DNA of 64,000 nt, taken from Acinetobacter halotolerans (lineage in GTDB: Bacteria; Pseudomonadota; Gammaproteobacteria; Pseudomonadales; Moraxellaceae). Location: positions 86,804-150,803 of the forward strand of contig NZ_SGIM01000009.1 in the NCBI RefSeq assembly GCF_004208515.1, given 5' to 3'. Position numbers and translations under genes: made by a program. The notes under the pieces were generated by a model. The model was not told the origin of the DNA, made no database searches, and saw only the letters and a list, made by a program, of their open reading frames with translations. How positions within the stretch are numbered: the stretch's first letter is position 1; every line of letters begins with the position of its first letter. Below are positions 39,888 through 48,888 of the stretch, piece by piece.

Positions 39888-40433
39888 TTATTTGGCTAAT
39901 TCAGCTTCAATCGCAGTCACGATACGCTTATCATCTGCAGTAATATCTGGTGCAAAACGAGCCACGATTTCACCTTTTTTATTAACTAAGAATTTCTCAA
40001 AATTCCAGAGTACTTCTGGTGGATTATTTGGTGTTAATCCATAATCAACTAAATCTTTCCACCAAGGACCTTCACCCGTACGCTCTGGAATCGCTTGGGT
40101 TAAGGTTTGGTATAACGGATGTTTATCATCGCCAGCGACTGAGATTTTCGCAAATAATGGGAAATGCACATCATAATTAAGTGAACAGAATTGTTGGATT
40201 TCATCATTTGAACCTGGTTCTTGTTCTAAGAAATTATTGGCAGGGAAACCTAAAATTTCTAAACCTTGCTCTTTCTTGGCTTGATAGAGTTTTTCTAGGC
40301 CTTCATATTGTGGTGTTAAACCACATTTTGAAGCAACGTTAACAATCAGTAGAACTTTGCCTTGATATTGGTCAAGATCAACGTCTTGACCTTTGATATC
40401 TTGAACAGGGATGTGATAAACCGATTGGCTCAT
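39888..40433 (-). CDS. glutathione peroxidase family protein
   Basis: A 181-residue thioredoxin-fold peroxidase. The peroxidatic Cys is in NVASKCGLTPQYEGLEKLY, with GFPANNFLEQEPGS and the WNFEKFLVNKKGEIVARF tail with the conserved Trp-Asn. It uses Cys, not selenocysteine. Many bacterial members actually take electrons from thioredoxin. It reduces hydroperoxides in the cytoplasm. Confidence 0.92.
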   Translation of the reverse strand: MSQSVYHIPVQDIKGQDVDLDQYQGKVLLIVNVASKCGLTPQYEGLEKLYQAKKEQGLEILGFPANNFLEQEPGSNDEIQQFCSLNYDVHFPLFAKISVAGDDKHPLYQTLTQAIPERTGEGPWWKDLVDYGLTPNNPPEVLWNFEKFLVNKKGEIVARFAPDITADDKRIVTAIEAELAK

Positions 40434-40532
40434 GAGATAGATCCTAATTTATTGTTGTGACAAGTCTTGATTGTTTTAACTGCTATTGGCTGAGAGTGCA
40501 ATCCTAAAGATATGAATGCATACAAATAATAT

Positions 40533-41306
40533 TTATATTGCAGCATTTTTAAGTTGAATTGGCGTCTGTCCAGTATAGCGTTTAAAAAATTCAATGAAGC
40601 TAGAACTATGATGATAACCCAATGCAAAGGCCAGCTGTTTAATGGTCATGCCTTGACGGATTTGATGAATCGCAAAAATGATTTTCGCTCGATTTCGCCA
40701 TTCGGATAATGAAAGTTGTAACTCTTGTTGACTCAGGCGAAGCACATGACGGTCGCTGACAGAAAAGTTGTGTAAAACTTGCTGCAAGCTGACATTGAAT
40801 AATTCAGGATCGGATAACCGTTCTAAGATAGGCACCAAAATAGGATGACTACTTTGTGGTAAATAGTGCGAGTGAGCGGGGGCCTGTTTGAGTTGATCAA
40901 ATAAAACTTGGAGTAAATGTTCAAGGTATTCAGGTTGTGTCGCTTGTTTTTGTTGTTCTAAAATCTGCACAACCAAAGCACGGAAGAAGGGTGTGATACT
41001 AAAACAACGACAGCTATTGCCTAAAAACTGCCCGAACTTAGGGTGTATCCGAATACAAATATAATGAATTTCGTGTTCAACTGGCAGTGATTGGTGTTCG
41101 GTACGTGGTGGTAGCCAAAGTCCATAACTCGGCGGTGATAAATAATATTTCCCTTCAATGTCAAACTCTAAAGTGCCATTTAAACTAAAATTAAAGTCAC
41201 CCCAAAGTGAAGAATGCGGACTGACAACATCATCTTTCTGATAAAGAAATTCATGTACTTCGATACCATTCAGAAAGGGAAGTTGTGCAGCGACATCATG
41301 CTTCAT
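40533..41306 (-). CDS. AraC family transcriptional regulator
   Basis: A 257-residue regulator with an N-terminal cupin-like ligand domain (SLNGTLEFDIEGKYYLSPP, YGLWLPPRTEHQS) and a C-terminal double helix-turn-helix (LSLSEWRNRAKIIFAIHQIR, TIKQLAFALGYHHSSSFIEF, FKRYTGQTPIQLK). It is 15 bp downstream of the MFS gene on the same strand and is likely cotranscribed with it. Effector unknown. Confidence 0.9.
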   Translation of the reverse strand: MKHDVAAQLPFLNGIEVHEFLYQKDDVVSPHSSLWGDFNFSLNGTLEFDIEGKYYLSPPSYGLWLPPRTEHQSLPVEHEIHYICIRIHPKFGQFLGNSCRCFSITPFFRALVVQILEQQKQATQPEYLEHLLQVLFDQLKQAPAHSHYLPQSSHPILVPILERLSDPELFNVSLQQVLHNFSVSDRHVLRLSQQELQLSLSEWRNRAKIIFAIHQIRQGMTIKQLAFALGYHHSSSFIEFFKRYTGQTPIQLKNAAI

Positions 41307-41320
41307 TGGGCGTGCTCATA

Positions 41321-42541
41321 TTAATTTTCGCAGGTGAGTTTAGGATTATTTAAACCGCGTGCGAGGGTAAAAATCAATACCAGAGAAAAGAGTACGAGCG
41401 GGAGCATAGCAAAAAACAAGATCGTGCCATCAAAATGATCGACAATGATTCCGCCAAACATACTGCCTAAAGCAATCAAAATTAAGAAGGTCAATGTCAC
41501 CATCGGCATACCTTTTTCCACTGCCTCAGGTGCATGAGTAAACATCCAAATATTTACCGCCGTTGGGATAATGCCATAGGCAAAGCCCCACAACGCCGTC
41601 AGTACGATCGCGACCATGATATGTGTGCCAAACATTGGGAGGCTTAAAAATGCCAAAAAGAAGGCAACGCCACTGACTGCAAAAGTATAGCGAATATTGA
41701 TTTGTCCGAGATAACCCGCAAAGATATTGCCAAAAATTCCTGCAATCCCATAAACCAACAGTAAACGGCTAATTAGGTTGTCAGAGAAATCAATCTGGTG
41801 CTTAAAAAAGGCAGAAAAATAACTATAAACGGCAAAGTGTGCAAAGCCCATAAAGATAAAAATAATCAGTCCCTTACGCGCAGCGGGATGTTGTACGAGG
41901 ATTGGGAGTTCTTTCCAGCGTAGCGAAGAAGATGGTTTTAATTGAGGTAGATACAAGTATTGGAAGATTAAAAGCAAAATCCCCATTAATGAAATGACTG
42001 TAAAAGACGTGCGCCATCCATTATATTGCGCGAGCCATGTACCCATTGGCACACCCAGTACGCTTGCCAGCGTGACACCGAACGCGACCCATGCGGTTGC
42101 TTTGGCAATAGGTAAATGCGGTGGAGCAAGACGACCACTCAAAGCAACTGCGGTTGCCCAAAAGCCACCAATCGCAATCCCTAAAATAATTCTTCCGAGC
42201 AGTAAAAGCGTGAAATTTGGTGCAAAGGCCGTGATGAAATTCGCGAGAATCATCAGCAAGGTTAACATCAGTAACAGCGGTCGCCGATCTAGTGTTTTGG
42301 CAGACACAGGAATGAGTACTGCTGCAAACATCCCAACAATGGCAGTTAAAGAAACGGTGAGACCTGCTGTGCCCACAGAGATCTGAAAATCACGCGCGAT
42401 TTCATTCAGTACGCCAACCGCAAGAAACTCACCTGTGACCAAGGCAAAAGCACTGAGGGTCACGGATAGAAGTGCAAACCAATTGCCTTGTGTTTGGCTT
42501 GACTGAATGGGGGGTATTTCGCTAGAAAGGGAGTTTTCCAT
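41321..42541 (-). CDS. MFS transporter, drug/sugar efflux type (DHA1)
   Basis: A 406-residue, twelve-segment MFS carrier. The ALVTGEFLAVGVLNEIARDF first helix, SAKTLDRRPLLLMLTLLM loop, GRIILGIAIGGFWATAVAL helix 4 and GVTLASVLGVPMGTWL helix 5 are like AraJ/NepI-type efflux proteins. The divergent TetR gene and downstream AraC gene suggest induced expression; the exported compound is unknown. Confidence 0.88.
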   Translation of the reverse strand: MENSLSSEIPPIQSSQTQGNWFALLSVTLSAFALVTGEFLAVGVLNEIARDFQISVGTAGLTVSLTAIVGMFAAVLIPVSAKTLDRRPLLLMLTLLMILANFITAFAPNFTLLLLGRIILGIAIGGFWATAVALSGRLAPPHLPIAKATAWVAFGVTLASVLGVPMGTWLAQYNGWRTSFTVISLMGILLLIFQYLYLPQLKPSSSLRWKELPILVQHPAARKGLIIFIFMGFAHFAVYSYFSAFFKHQIDFSDNLISRLLLVYGIAGIFGNIFAGYLGQINIRYTFAVSGVAFFLAFLSLPMFGTHIMVAIVLTALWGFAYGIIPTAVNIWMFTHAPEAVEKGMPMVTLTFLILIALGSMFGGIIVDHFDGTILFFAMLPLVLFSLVLIFTLARGLNNPKLTCEN

Positions 42542-42551
42542 AAAAATTCCT

Positions 42552-42575
42552 TTATTGTTAGTAAGATAACAATAA
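42552..42575. promoter_or_regulatory. dyad in the MFS leader
   Basis: TTATTGTTA (42552-42560) and TAACAATAA (42567-42575) form a perfect 9+9 dyad with a GTAAGA centre just upstream of the MFS start. It may be an operator, for example for the AraC-type protein, or a leader hairpin. Confidence 0.5.
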
Positions 42576-42598
42576 AATTTGAAAATGAATAATGTTTT

Positions 42599-42612
42599 AT
42601 AACGATCGTTAA
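42599..42612. promoter_or_regulatory. probable TetR operator 1
   Basis: The perfect palindrome AACGATCGTT (42601-42610) sits in a TATAACGATCGTTA context, nearly the same as the second site 55 bp away. It lies between the divergent MFS and tetR genes. Confidence 0.6.
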
Positions 42613-42652
42613 AAAATAAAATAGTTGATCAAAGCCATTCAGTCAATTATTT

Positions 42653-42668
42653 TATAATGATCGCTATA
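42653..42668. promoter_or_regulatory. probable TetR operator 2
   Basis: TATAATGATCGCTATA is a near-perfect 16-base dyad like operator 1, centred 55 bp away (about five helical turns) and 19 bp before the chosen tetR start, which suits autoregulation. Confidence 0.6.
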
Positions 42669-42686
42669 AAAATATTTGTGATCCTT

Positions 42687-43331
42687 ATGACTCAACCACC
42701 TGCTGCTCTGCCGCCATCTTGTGATGATCTGCAAAAAAAGAAGCGTGGGCGCCCAAAGTGTTTTGATGAACAGCAGGCTTTAGAAAAGGCGATGTTGTTA
42801 TTCTGGGAGCATGGCTATGAGGCAACTTCGATTAGTGATTTAACTCATGCTTTAGCGCTTACGGCTCCGAGTCTCTACAGTAGTTTTGGTGATAAAACAG
42901 GGTTGTTTTATAAATGCATTGATTACTATCTTGCGCATGAAGCTTGTCCAATCGAAGCGATTTTCTTAGAGGCCAAAACCACAAAGGTGGCATTTGAACT
43001 TTTTCTTTATGACAATGTTCAGCGCCTAGCACAACCCGATAAACCTTCGGGTTGTATGCTGGTGGTTGCAACCATGAATTGTTCTGATAATGCCCAAGCG
43101 ATACAATACAATATTCTTGAAAAGCGTCTGAAAACCAAACAAAAAATGCTGCAACGTTTACAGCAAGGCGTTGTTGATGGTGATTTGGCAGCCACAGCAC
43201 CATTAGCCGAAATGGCCGATTTTTACTCAACGGTTTTGCAAGGCTTAACCATACAAGCACGAGATGGGGCAACGGTCGCACAGTTACATAAAGTGGTTGA
43301 ACACGCGATGCGGACTTGGGAGTTATTCTAA
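42687..43331 (+). CDS. TetR family regulator
   Basis: About 214 residues. The DNA-binding head reads KKRGRPKCFDEQQALEKAM, then LFWEHGYEATSISDLTHAL and LTAPSLYSSFGDKTGLFYKC, a clear TetR helix-turn-helix. The C-terminal TetR_C-like part (SGCMLVVATMNCSDNAQAIQ) is of the kind seen in regulators of reactive-compound efflux. The frame is open from 42657, which overlaps a probable operator, so ATG 42687 is preferred. Divergent from the MFS gene it probably represses. Confidence 0.88.
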   Translation: MTQPPAALPPSCDDLQKKKRGRPKCFDEQQALEKAMLLFWEHGYEATSISDLTHALALTAPSLYSSFGDKTGLFYKCIDYYLAHEACPIEAIFLEAKTTKVAFELFLYDNVQRLAQPDKPSGCMLVVATMNCSDNAQAIQYNILEKRLKTKQKMLQRLQQGVVDGDLAATAPLAEMADFYSTVLQGLTIQARDGATVAQLHKVVEHAMRTWELF

Positions 43332-43432
43332 TCAATGTCGTAAGCGCGATATAAATGTCTGAAATACGATATTTCAATTAATTTAGACATCTTTCACAAT
43401 AGCCACATTGCTGAAATATTGTGAGAAAGGTG

Positions 43433-44353
43433 ATGGGTCAGTTAACAAAATATCAAAAATGGGCATTTGTGTTGCCCTTGATTGCGGTCTTAATTTGGTC
43501 ACTGAATATTGTGGTGACCCGTTATGTGGCTGATCTGATTTCACCTGTCAGTATTAGTTTTTATCGGTGGTTTGTGGCTTTTCTTATTTTGACACCGTTT
43601 ATGTTGCCGAAAGTTTGGCAGCAACGCACTTTAATTCGCCCATTGATCGGTAAGTTAGCCATATTGAGTGCATTTGGTATGGTGTTATACCAAGGCTTGT
43701 CTTATACCGCAGCACATTATACCACTGCCACCAACATGGGTATTGTGAATGCTTTTGTTCCTGTATTTACCATATTTATTTCGTATCTAATTTTGAAAGA
43801 CCGACCGAATCGGTTTGCGATTTTTGGTAGTTTGTTGTCATTTGCAGGTTTGATCTATGTCATGAGCCAAGGGCATATTTCCAGTTTATTTGCCCAAGGC
43901 GGACACTGGGGCGATGCGGTGATGGTCATCGCTGTTGGTTTCTATGCCTTCTATGGTGTATTCCTAAAAAAATGGCAACTGCAATTGCCTTTAATGACCA
44001 GTTTATATGTACAAATTGCATTTGCGTTGTTGTACCACCTGCCATTTTTACTGTGGTTTGGGCTAGACCGCATCAATGCTGATAATGCCGCAAGTGTATT
44101 GTATGCAGGTATGTTTCCATCATTGATTGCGCCATTATTATGGATGCTTGCTGTGCAATCGATCGGTCCAAACCGAACCAGTATTTTTATGAATTTAATG
44201 CCAGTGTTTACTGCCATTATTGCCAGTTTTTGGTTGGCAGAAAGCTGGACGATTTATCATACTGTTGGAGGGGTAATGATTCTTGTAGGGATCGTGATGG
44301 CGCAGAAAAAAACCGTGAAATTATCAGCCCGAGTGTTAGAGCCAACGACTTAA
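43433..44353 (+). CDS. EamA/DMT family transporter
   Basis: About 306 residues, ten membrane segments in two EamA repeats (LIAVLIWSLNIVVTRYVADL; SISFYRWFVAFLILTPFM in the first; VMVIAVGFYAFYGVFLKKW and WMLAVQSIGPNRTSIFMNLM in the second). Drug/metabolite exporter or importer, substrate unknown. GTG 43421 and GTG 43430 are also in frame; the purine run GAGAAAGG is close to all, so the exact start is uncertain. Confidence 0.88.
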   Translation: MGQLTKYQKWAFVLPLIAVLIWSLNIVVTRYVADLISPVSISFYRWFVAFLILTPFMLPKVWQQRTLIRPLIGKLAILSAFGMVLYQGLSYTAAHYTTATNMGIVNAFVPVFTIFISYLILKDRPNRFAIFGSLLSFAGLIYVMSQGHISSLFAQGGHWGDAVMVIAVGFYAFYGVFLKKWQLQLPLMTSLYVQIAFALLYHLPFLLWFGLDRINADNAASVLYAGMFPSLIAPLLWMLAVQSIGPNRTSIFMNLMPVFTAIIASFWLAESWTIYHTVGGVMILVGIVMAQKKTVKLSARVLEPTT

Positions 44354-44554
44354 GATGTATTTAGAATGCGTGTTTGTGTAAAAAATAGACAAACGCGCAA
44401 AATAATAGATATGAAGACTATTCTTTCTATTTGATATTAAACGTATATTTTGAAGAAAAGCTAAAATTGTGATCAAAAAAAAGCTGAATAAAAATAGAAA
44501 TATAATTTTATTGAAAGTATAGAAGTGACAAAATTGGTACGCTTTTCACCTTTT

Positions 44555-44583
44555 TTGCGCGGCAAATAATATATTTGTATAAA
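44555..44583 (+). promoter_or_regulatory. promoter-like pair upstream of candidate sRNA
   Basis: TTGCGC (44555-44560) and TATAAA (44578-44583) are 17 bases apart, a fair sigma70 match, with no coding region downstream before the terminators. Confidence 0.45.
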
Positions 44584-44589
44584 TAGGAT

Positions 44590-44727
44590 GATTGATCCAT
44601 AATAAGCGCAGAAGCAAATTGATACATTTTAGTGTTTAGATTGCTTGCCGAATTTGTGAACCCTCTGGATGTGATTATACACATCCTTTTTATGCTCAGT
44701 TATCCCTATATAACTGAGCTTTTTTTT
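44590..44727 (+). ncRNA. candidate structured small RNA
   Basis: A transcript of about 135 bases would start near 44590 and end at the strong terminator at 44694-44727. Inside, AAGCAA (44612-44617) pairs with TTGCTT (44641-44646), and GGATGTG (44667-44673) with CACATCC (44680-44686) followed by T5. No known RNA family was recognised. It could instead be the long 3' end of the EamA transcript. Confidence 0.38.
44694..44727 (+). terminator. strong intrinsic terminator
   Basis: GCTCAGTTAT (44694-44703) pairs perfectly with ATAACTGAGC (44710-44719) and is followed by an eight-base T-run. No T tract is found on the minus side, so it acts on plus-strand transcripts only. Confidence 0.88.
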
Positions 44728-44758
44728 GTCTGCATTTTGGCTCATTTTATCCGTTGTT

Positions 44759-45328
44759 TTATGCCCGAATCACTTCGCCTGTGAGCGCATTTAAAATTCG
44801 ACTCGGTTCTTGGCTCTGTCCTAGATCACCTTCTAGATAATTTAATGTGGAACCAAAATAACGTTGTGCCTGTTCTAAGCTATGTGCAGGCGTTAAACCT
44901 GCCGGATTGGCACTGGTCGAGACAATAAAGCCATCAAAAGCATTGCACAGCTCGACACACAATGGATGGGTGGTGACACGCACAGCAACCAAAGGATGTT
45001 GCCCTTTAATCCATGTTGGAATCTGTTGATCAGCAGGTAGTAACCACGTGGTTGCGCGTTCAACGGGAGTGCGGTTAGACCAACTATTGATGACTTGCTG
45101 GCGTATTTTGGGAGTCAAACTTTGTAATAAATGTTCGACTTGTGCGATTTGCCCAGCCAGTAAAATTACGCCTTTTTCGATTGGGCGATGTTTTAGCTCA
45201 AGTATATTTTGAAATGCCTGCTCATTCTTTGGGTCACAACCCAGTCCCCAAACGGCTTCTGTCGGATATGCCAATACTTGACCTTGTTTGAGCAACTGAG
45301 CAGCTTCAGAGATGGAGGACGTTATCAT
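44759..45328 (-). CDS. tsaC: L-threonylcarbamoyladenylate synthase (Sua5/YrdC/TsaC)
   Basis: A 189-residue YrdC-fold protein that makes threonylcarbamoyl-AMP for the t6A37 tRNA modification. AYPTEAVWGLGCDP, LELKHRPIEKGVILLAG, LVAVRVTTHPLC and GFIVSTSANPAGLTPA are the family's nucleotide and threonine site segments. It is the short TsaC form without a Sua5 C-terminal domain. It follows dprA, as in many proteobacteria. Confidence 0.93.
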   Translation of the reverse strand: MITSSISEAAQLLKQGQVLAYPTEAVWGLGCDPKNEQAFQNILELKHRPIEKGVILLAGQIAQVEHLLQSLTPKIRQQVINSWSNRTPVERATTWLLPADQQIPTWIKGQHPLVAVRVTTHPLCVELCNAFDGFIVSTSANPAGLTPAHSLEQAQRYFGSTLNYLEGDLGQSQEPSRILNALTGEVIRA

Positions 45329-45366
45329 GTGAGAGTGTAAAAATAAAAATAAGCGGAGGTGTTAGT

Positions 45367-46497
45367 TTAAAGCATTGGGCGACAACGTAAATAGCGTCCG
45401 CCTTGTTGTGTGCACAATCCTAATAATTCGAGTTCCATTAATTGTGCCGTTAACGCTGCAATAGCACTTTGGTTACGTTGAGCGAGTTGATCTAAGTCTT
45501 GACCGACCCAGTCTAACATTTGATAGAGGCCAATGAGATGTTGCGGAAGACTTGCTGCGGTGGGAGAGGTGTCTTCGACTTGCTGTTGTTGAGTTTGCCA
45601 CTGTGTAGGCAATGCCAAATCTTCAATCACTTGTTCAGGATGGTCGACTAGAATCGCACCTTCACGAATCAGTTGATGGCAACCTTGATGGTGTTCGCTA
45701 TAAATATGCCCAGGGATTGCAAATACCATTTTGCCCTGATTGGCTGCCTCGTTTGCGGTGATCAGAGAACCACTTTTTAATGCGGCCTCCACTACAACCA
45801 CACCGAGACTTAAACCACTGACGATACGGTTACGTCGAGGAAAGTGTTGTTGTAAAGGCATTGTGGTCGGTAGAAACTCGGTCACAATGGCACCTGATTG
45901 AATAATCTGTTGAGCCAGTTGTTTGTTTTGAGCAGGGTAAACGGTATCTAAACCTGTGCCGACCACGGCAATGGTGCGCTGATGAGCGAGTCCGCCTTGA
46001 TGCGCGGCTTGGTCGATTCCATGTGCCAAGCCACTGCTAATATAAAAACCTTTTTCACTTAAATAATAGGCAAAATCATAAGCCACTTGCCGCCCATGGG
46101 GACTCGGTTTTCGACTACCAACCATGGCAATTTGTGGCTGTAATAACGCGTGCGCTTGACCCTGTCCAAATAAAATCGGTGGATGATCAGCATAGGGTAA
46201 AAGTTGGGTCGGATAATCGATATCGTTAGGGGTTAGAATAAAATCGCTATGTTTACAAATCAATTGAACCAGTTGTTCAAACTGTTGCCTTCCTTGAGGC
46301 GTTTGGAATGTTTCCACGCGTTTTAAGTGATTGGCATGTAAGCCGAGTTGTTGCCATTCTGAAAAACGGTCTGCTTGGGTCGCTTGTTCACAATCCCCAA
46401 AATAGTGGATGATTTTTTTGAAACTAGAAAGCGAATGCTGAACCAAATACCACAACAACACAGTGTGGTAGTGATGAGGTGATAGTTGGTTCAACAT
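45367..46497 (-). CDS. dprA: DNA processing protein DprA
   Basis: A 376-residue protein that protects incoming single-stranded DNA and loads RecA during natural transformation. The extended Rossmann core has MVGSRKPSPHGRQVAYDFAY, SGLAHGIDQAAHQGGL, TIAVVGTGLDTVYPAQN and FPRRNRIVSGLSLGVVVVEA, SGSLITANEAANQG. A C-terminal winged-helix part follows. Competence is well known in Acinetobacter. Confidence 0.95.
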   Translation of the reverse strand: MLNQLSPHHYHTVLLWYLVQHSLSSFKKIIHYFGDCEQATQADRFSEWQQLGLHANHLKRVETFQTPQGRQQFEQLVQLICKHSDFILTPNDIDYPTQLLPYADHPPILFGQGQAHALLQPQIAMVGSRKPSPHGRQVAYDFAYYLSEKGFYISSGLAHGIDQAAHQGGLAHQRTIAVVGTGLDTVYPAQNKQLAQQIIQSGAIVTEFLPTTMPLQQHFPRRNRIVSGLSLGVVVVEAALKSGSLITANEAANQGKMVFAIPGHIYSEHHQGCHQLIREGAILVDHPEQVIEDLALPTQWQTQQQQVEDTSPTAASLPQHLIGLYQMLDWVGQDLDQLAQRNQSAIAALTAQLMELELLGLCTQQGGRYLRCRPML

Positions 46498-46521
46498 TTC
46501 AGATCATTGCTCAGTCATCAA

Positions 46522-47679
46522 CTAGTCTTCAAGACGAGGTGATTTGATGTTTGAGCCGACTTTAATCGGTAAATCACTTTCGAGTACATAGGCATAACTC
46601 AGACGATCAAAGCTCTTAAAGATCATCACATTACCCACATATTGTCCAGGTAATTTGACCATTTCTTTGGTTTTAGGATCTTTGACGGTTTCGCCGTCTT
46701 GATAAGCATTAAACACTTGCCCGATTTCAATACCGTCAGTGGTACCGCGATCAACAGTGACGACACCATTTTTAGCAGCAGTACCGATTGAGCCCATGAC
46801 ACGAATGATTTTACCGCCATCTTTGACTTGTTTGGCATCACTTGGATAGAACAGGGTCGGTAACATTGCATCTTGTTCAGCCATCACACGATCGCCACGG
46901 CGTACTTCACCGTTGTAGCTATCGGTTAATTCAACTGTGGTGATGTCATTTTCATTGCGAATCGCAACTCCAGAAGCGACTTGTGTGAGCTCTACACCGA
47001 GATTTTGCTTTTTACCGTGTTCATCAACAATGATGTAGGGTTCGCCTTCGCGGAATACGCCATAACGTTGACCATTTTCTAGCCCTTTACCACGTACATA
47101 GACACTTTGACCTTTGCCCGCGAGGACACGTTTGTCAGCGGTCCCTAAAATGTATGGGGTATGTGCAATGGTATCTGCTGGAAGAATAGAGGTGCGTTCT
47201 AACCATTGTTGAATATGCGCCAGTGGAATTACTGGTACGCTATTGTTCAAGGCCTCAACACGGACTTGTGGGCGTAAGGTTGAGGTGTTGCCAGTGTAGC
47301 GACGAATGATCCCTGCACAGCCATCGCCTTCATCTTTCCCGATTAAAGGTTTGCCATTTAAAGTACACAGTAATAGTCGATCGCCAGGATAGATCCAGTG
47401 CGGATTTTTAACATGTTTATTGCTGGCCCATATTTCTGGCCAGCGCCAAGGTTTGCTTAAAAATTTACCCGAAATATCCCAAAGGGTGTCACCTTTTTTC
47501 ACCACATAAACATGAGGCGCGCCAGCTTTCACAGAAGGAGGGCTGACATTTGGACTTGCTGCATGAGCGAGATTGACGCTCATCCCCAATCCCGCGCAAA
47601 TCGCGACAGCAATCAGTTGTTTTTTTAACCCCAAGGCATGAAATGAGTGTATGCCGTTTAAAACCTTTTTCATTATCAT
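46522..47679 (-). CDS. LysM-domain secreted protein
   Basis: A 385-residue protein with a signal peptide (LIAVAICAGLGMSVNLAHA) and one LysM peptidoglycan-binding domain: HVYVVKKGDTLWDISGKFL, WPEIWASNKHVKNPHWIYPGD (in part). The rest is beta-rich with no recognised enzyme. This LysM protein upstream of dprA and opposite def is a widely conserved gammaproteobacterial arrangement. ATG at 47679 or 47673 both fit the AGGAATT site. Confidence 0.88.
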   Translation of the reverse strand: MIMKKVLNGIHSFHALGLKKQLIAVAICAGLGMSVNLAHAASPNVSPPSVKAGAPHVYVVKKGDTLWDISGKFLSKPWRWPEIWASNKHVKNPHWIYPGDRLLLCTLNGKPLIGKDEGDGCAGIIRRYTGNTSTLRPQVRVEALNNSVPVIPLAHIQQWLERTSILPADTIAHTPYILGTADKRVLAGKGQSVYVRGKGLENGQRYGVFREGEPYIIVDEHGKKQNLGVELTQVASGVAIRNENDITTVELTDSYNGEVRRGDRVMAEQDAMLPTLFYPSDAKQVKDGGKIIRVMGSIGTAAKNGVVTVDRGTTDGIEIGQVFNAYQDGETVKDPKTKEMVKLPGQYVGNVMIFKSFDRLSYAYVLESDLPIKVGSNIKSPRLED

Positions 47680-47798
47680 AATTCCTAAAAATTATGTGCG
47701 TAGTTGCGTTATAATAACGACATTACACACATTTTTTTTTGATCAAGCATTCCCTTCAGTCGGTTTTCTGATCAACGGCATAAGTTGAGGATGTCAGT

Positions 47799-48329
47799 AT
47801 GGCCTTATTACCTATTCTAAGTTTCCCTGATCCCCGCCTTCGCACCATTGCTAAGCCAGTCGAAGAAGTCACTGATGATATTCGTCAGCTTGCAGCAGAT
47901 ATGCTTGAAACCATGTACGAGGCACCGGGTATAGGTTTAGCGGCATCTCAGGTTGATCATCATATTCAGCTTATTGTTATGGACATCTCTGAAGAGAAAA
48001 ACCAACCAATGGTGTTCATTAACCCCAAAGTCACTCCGCTGACTGTAGATACTCAGCCTTATGAAGAAGGCTGTCTCTCTGTGCCTCAAATATACGACAA
48101 AGTTGAGCGTCCGTCACGCGTAAAAATCGAAGCAATTAACCTTGAAGGTCAAGCATTTGAGTTAGAAGCTGACGAACTTCTCGCTGTTTGCATCCAACAT
48201 GAAATGGATCACTTAAATGGCAAACTTTTTGTGGATTATTTATCGCCATTAAAACGTCAGCGTGCTCGTGAAAAAGTGGAAAAAGTGATTCGCCAGCGTG
48301 AAAAAGAGAAAGTGGCAGTTAAGCGCTAA
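47799..48329 (+). CDS. def: peptide deformylase
   Basis: A 176-residue metalloenzyme that removes the N-formyl group from new proteins. The three motifs are intact: [17 protein letters not shown] with the metal Cys, and [12 protein letters not shown] with the HExxH-type His pair and Glu. It is divergent from the LysM gene. Confidence 0.96.
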   Translation: MALLPILSFPDPRLRTIAKPVEEVTDDIRQLAADMLETMYEAPGIGLAASQVDHHIQLIVMDISEEKNQPMVFINPKVTPLTVDTQPYEEGCLSVPQIYDKVERPSRVKIEAINLEGQAFELEADELLAVCIQHEMDHLNGKLFVDYLSPLKRQRAREKVEKVIRQREKEKVAVKR

Positions 48330-48348
48330 GCTATAAAATCTTTTAAAG

Positions 48349-48786
48349 ATGTTTTCTTTGTTTCGTTGTGGTTTGCTGTTTGCATTCGCCGCGGTTTGTT
48401 TACAGATCGCGGTATTTTTGCAACCGCTACTCCCGAAGCAATATCAAATTGCACCTGTGTGTGAAACGATTACCCAAGCCTTACTGTCACCCAAAATACA
48501 AACCGACCCCAACCATCACGTACATTCTTCGCATCATCACGCACATCAACTTGAACATACTCAAGTCTCGATGCCGCAACATGATCATCATGATCCGAAT
48601 CATCAATGTCAGTATTGTACTGTCTATGCCAACTTGATCCTGCCACCTGAGTTGGGGATTAAAGAGGTCTTGGTTCGGATTCAGATCCGTTTAGTGGCCT
48701 ATCAACATGCCTTTAGGCATGTTTATTTTGCGCTACAACAACTGTTTTTATTGCCCCAAGGGCGAGCCCCGCCACACTTTGCATAA
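48349..48786 (+). CDS. His-rich DUF2946-type protein, probably copper-related
   Basis: A 145-residue protein with one hydrophobic N-terminal segment (GLLFAFAAVCLQIAVFL), a striking His-rich middle (HHVHSSHHHAHQLEH; HDHHDPNHQCQYC) and a C-terminal hydrophobic part. HxxxxHQCxYC is typical of DUF2946 proteins, which are often linked to copper receptors. The next gene is an OprC-like copper receptor. It probably handles copper at or outside the inner membrane; this is inferred from context. The ribosome site is weak. Confidence 0.78.
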   Translation: MFSLFRCGLLFAFAAVCLQIAVFLQPLLPKQYQIAPVCETITQALLSPKIQTDPNHHVHSSHHHAHQLEHTQVSMPQHDHHDPNHQCQYCTVYANLILPPELGIKEVLVRIQIRLVAYQHAFRHVYFALQQLFLLPQGRAPPHFA

Positions 48787-48805
48787 ATCATTGCTTTTTA
48801 AATAG

Positions 48806-48822
48806 GGCGAATCCAATTCGCC
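48806..48822. other. short perfect hairpin between DUF2946 and receptor genes
   Basis: GGCGAAT (48806-48812), loop CCA, ATTCGCC (48816-48822). The 7+3+7 shape is the same as the hairpins after guaA, although the flanks differ. Confidence 0.4.
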
Positions 48823-48888
48823 GCTACGAGAGTTTGTAAATTTGATTTTGCAAGCTCAAGCCGTGTTTATGTTTAAGGGAAAGCTCTT

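Larger units (their letters stand above)
44354..44758. other. 405 bp gene-free region holding a candidate small RNA
   Basis: No protein-coding frame of note. The left 200 bases are very AT-rich. The right half has a promoter-like pair and two successive hairpins with T-runs, described separately. Confidence 0.6.

Noticed and set aside
41994..42386. A 130-residue open frame on the plus strand opposite the MFS gene
   Set aside because: Antisense to a transporter gene with strong motifs; the residue mix is that of a reversed membrane protein.
42859..43377. A 172-residue open frame on the minus strand over the TetR gene
   Set aside because: Antisense to a clear TetR helix-turn-helix protein; its translation shows no domain or signal and no ribosome site was evident.
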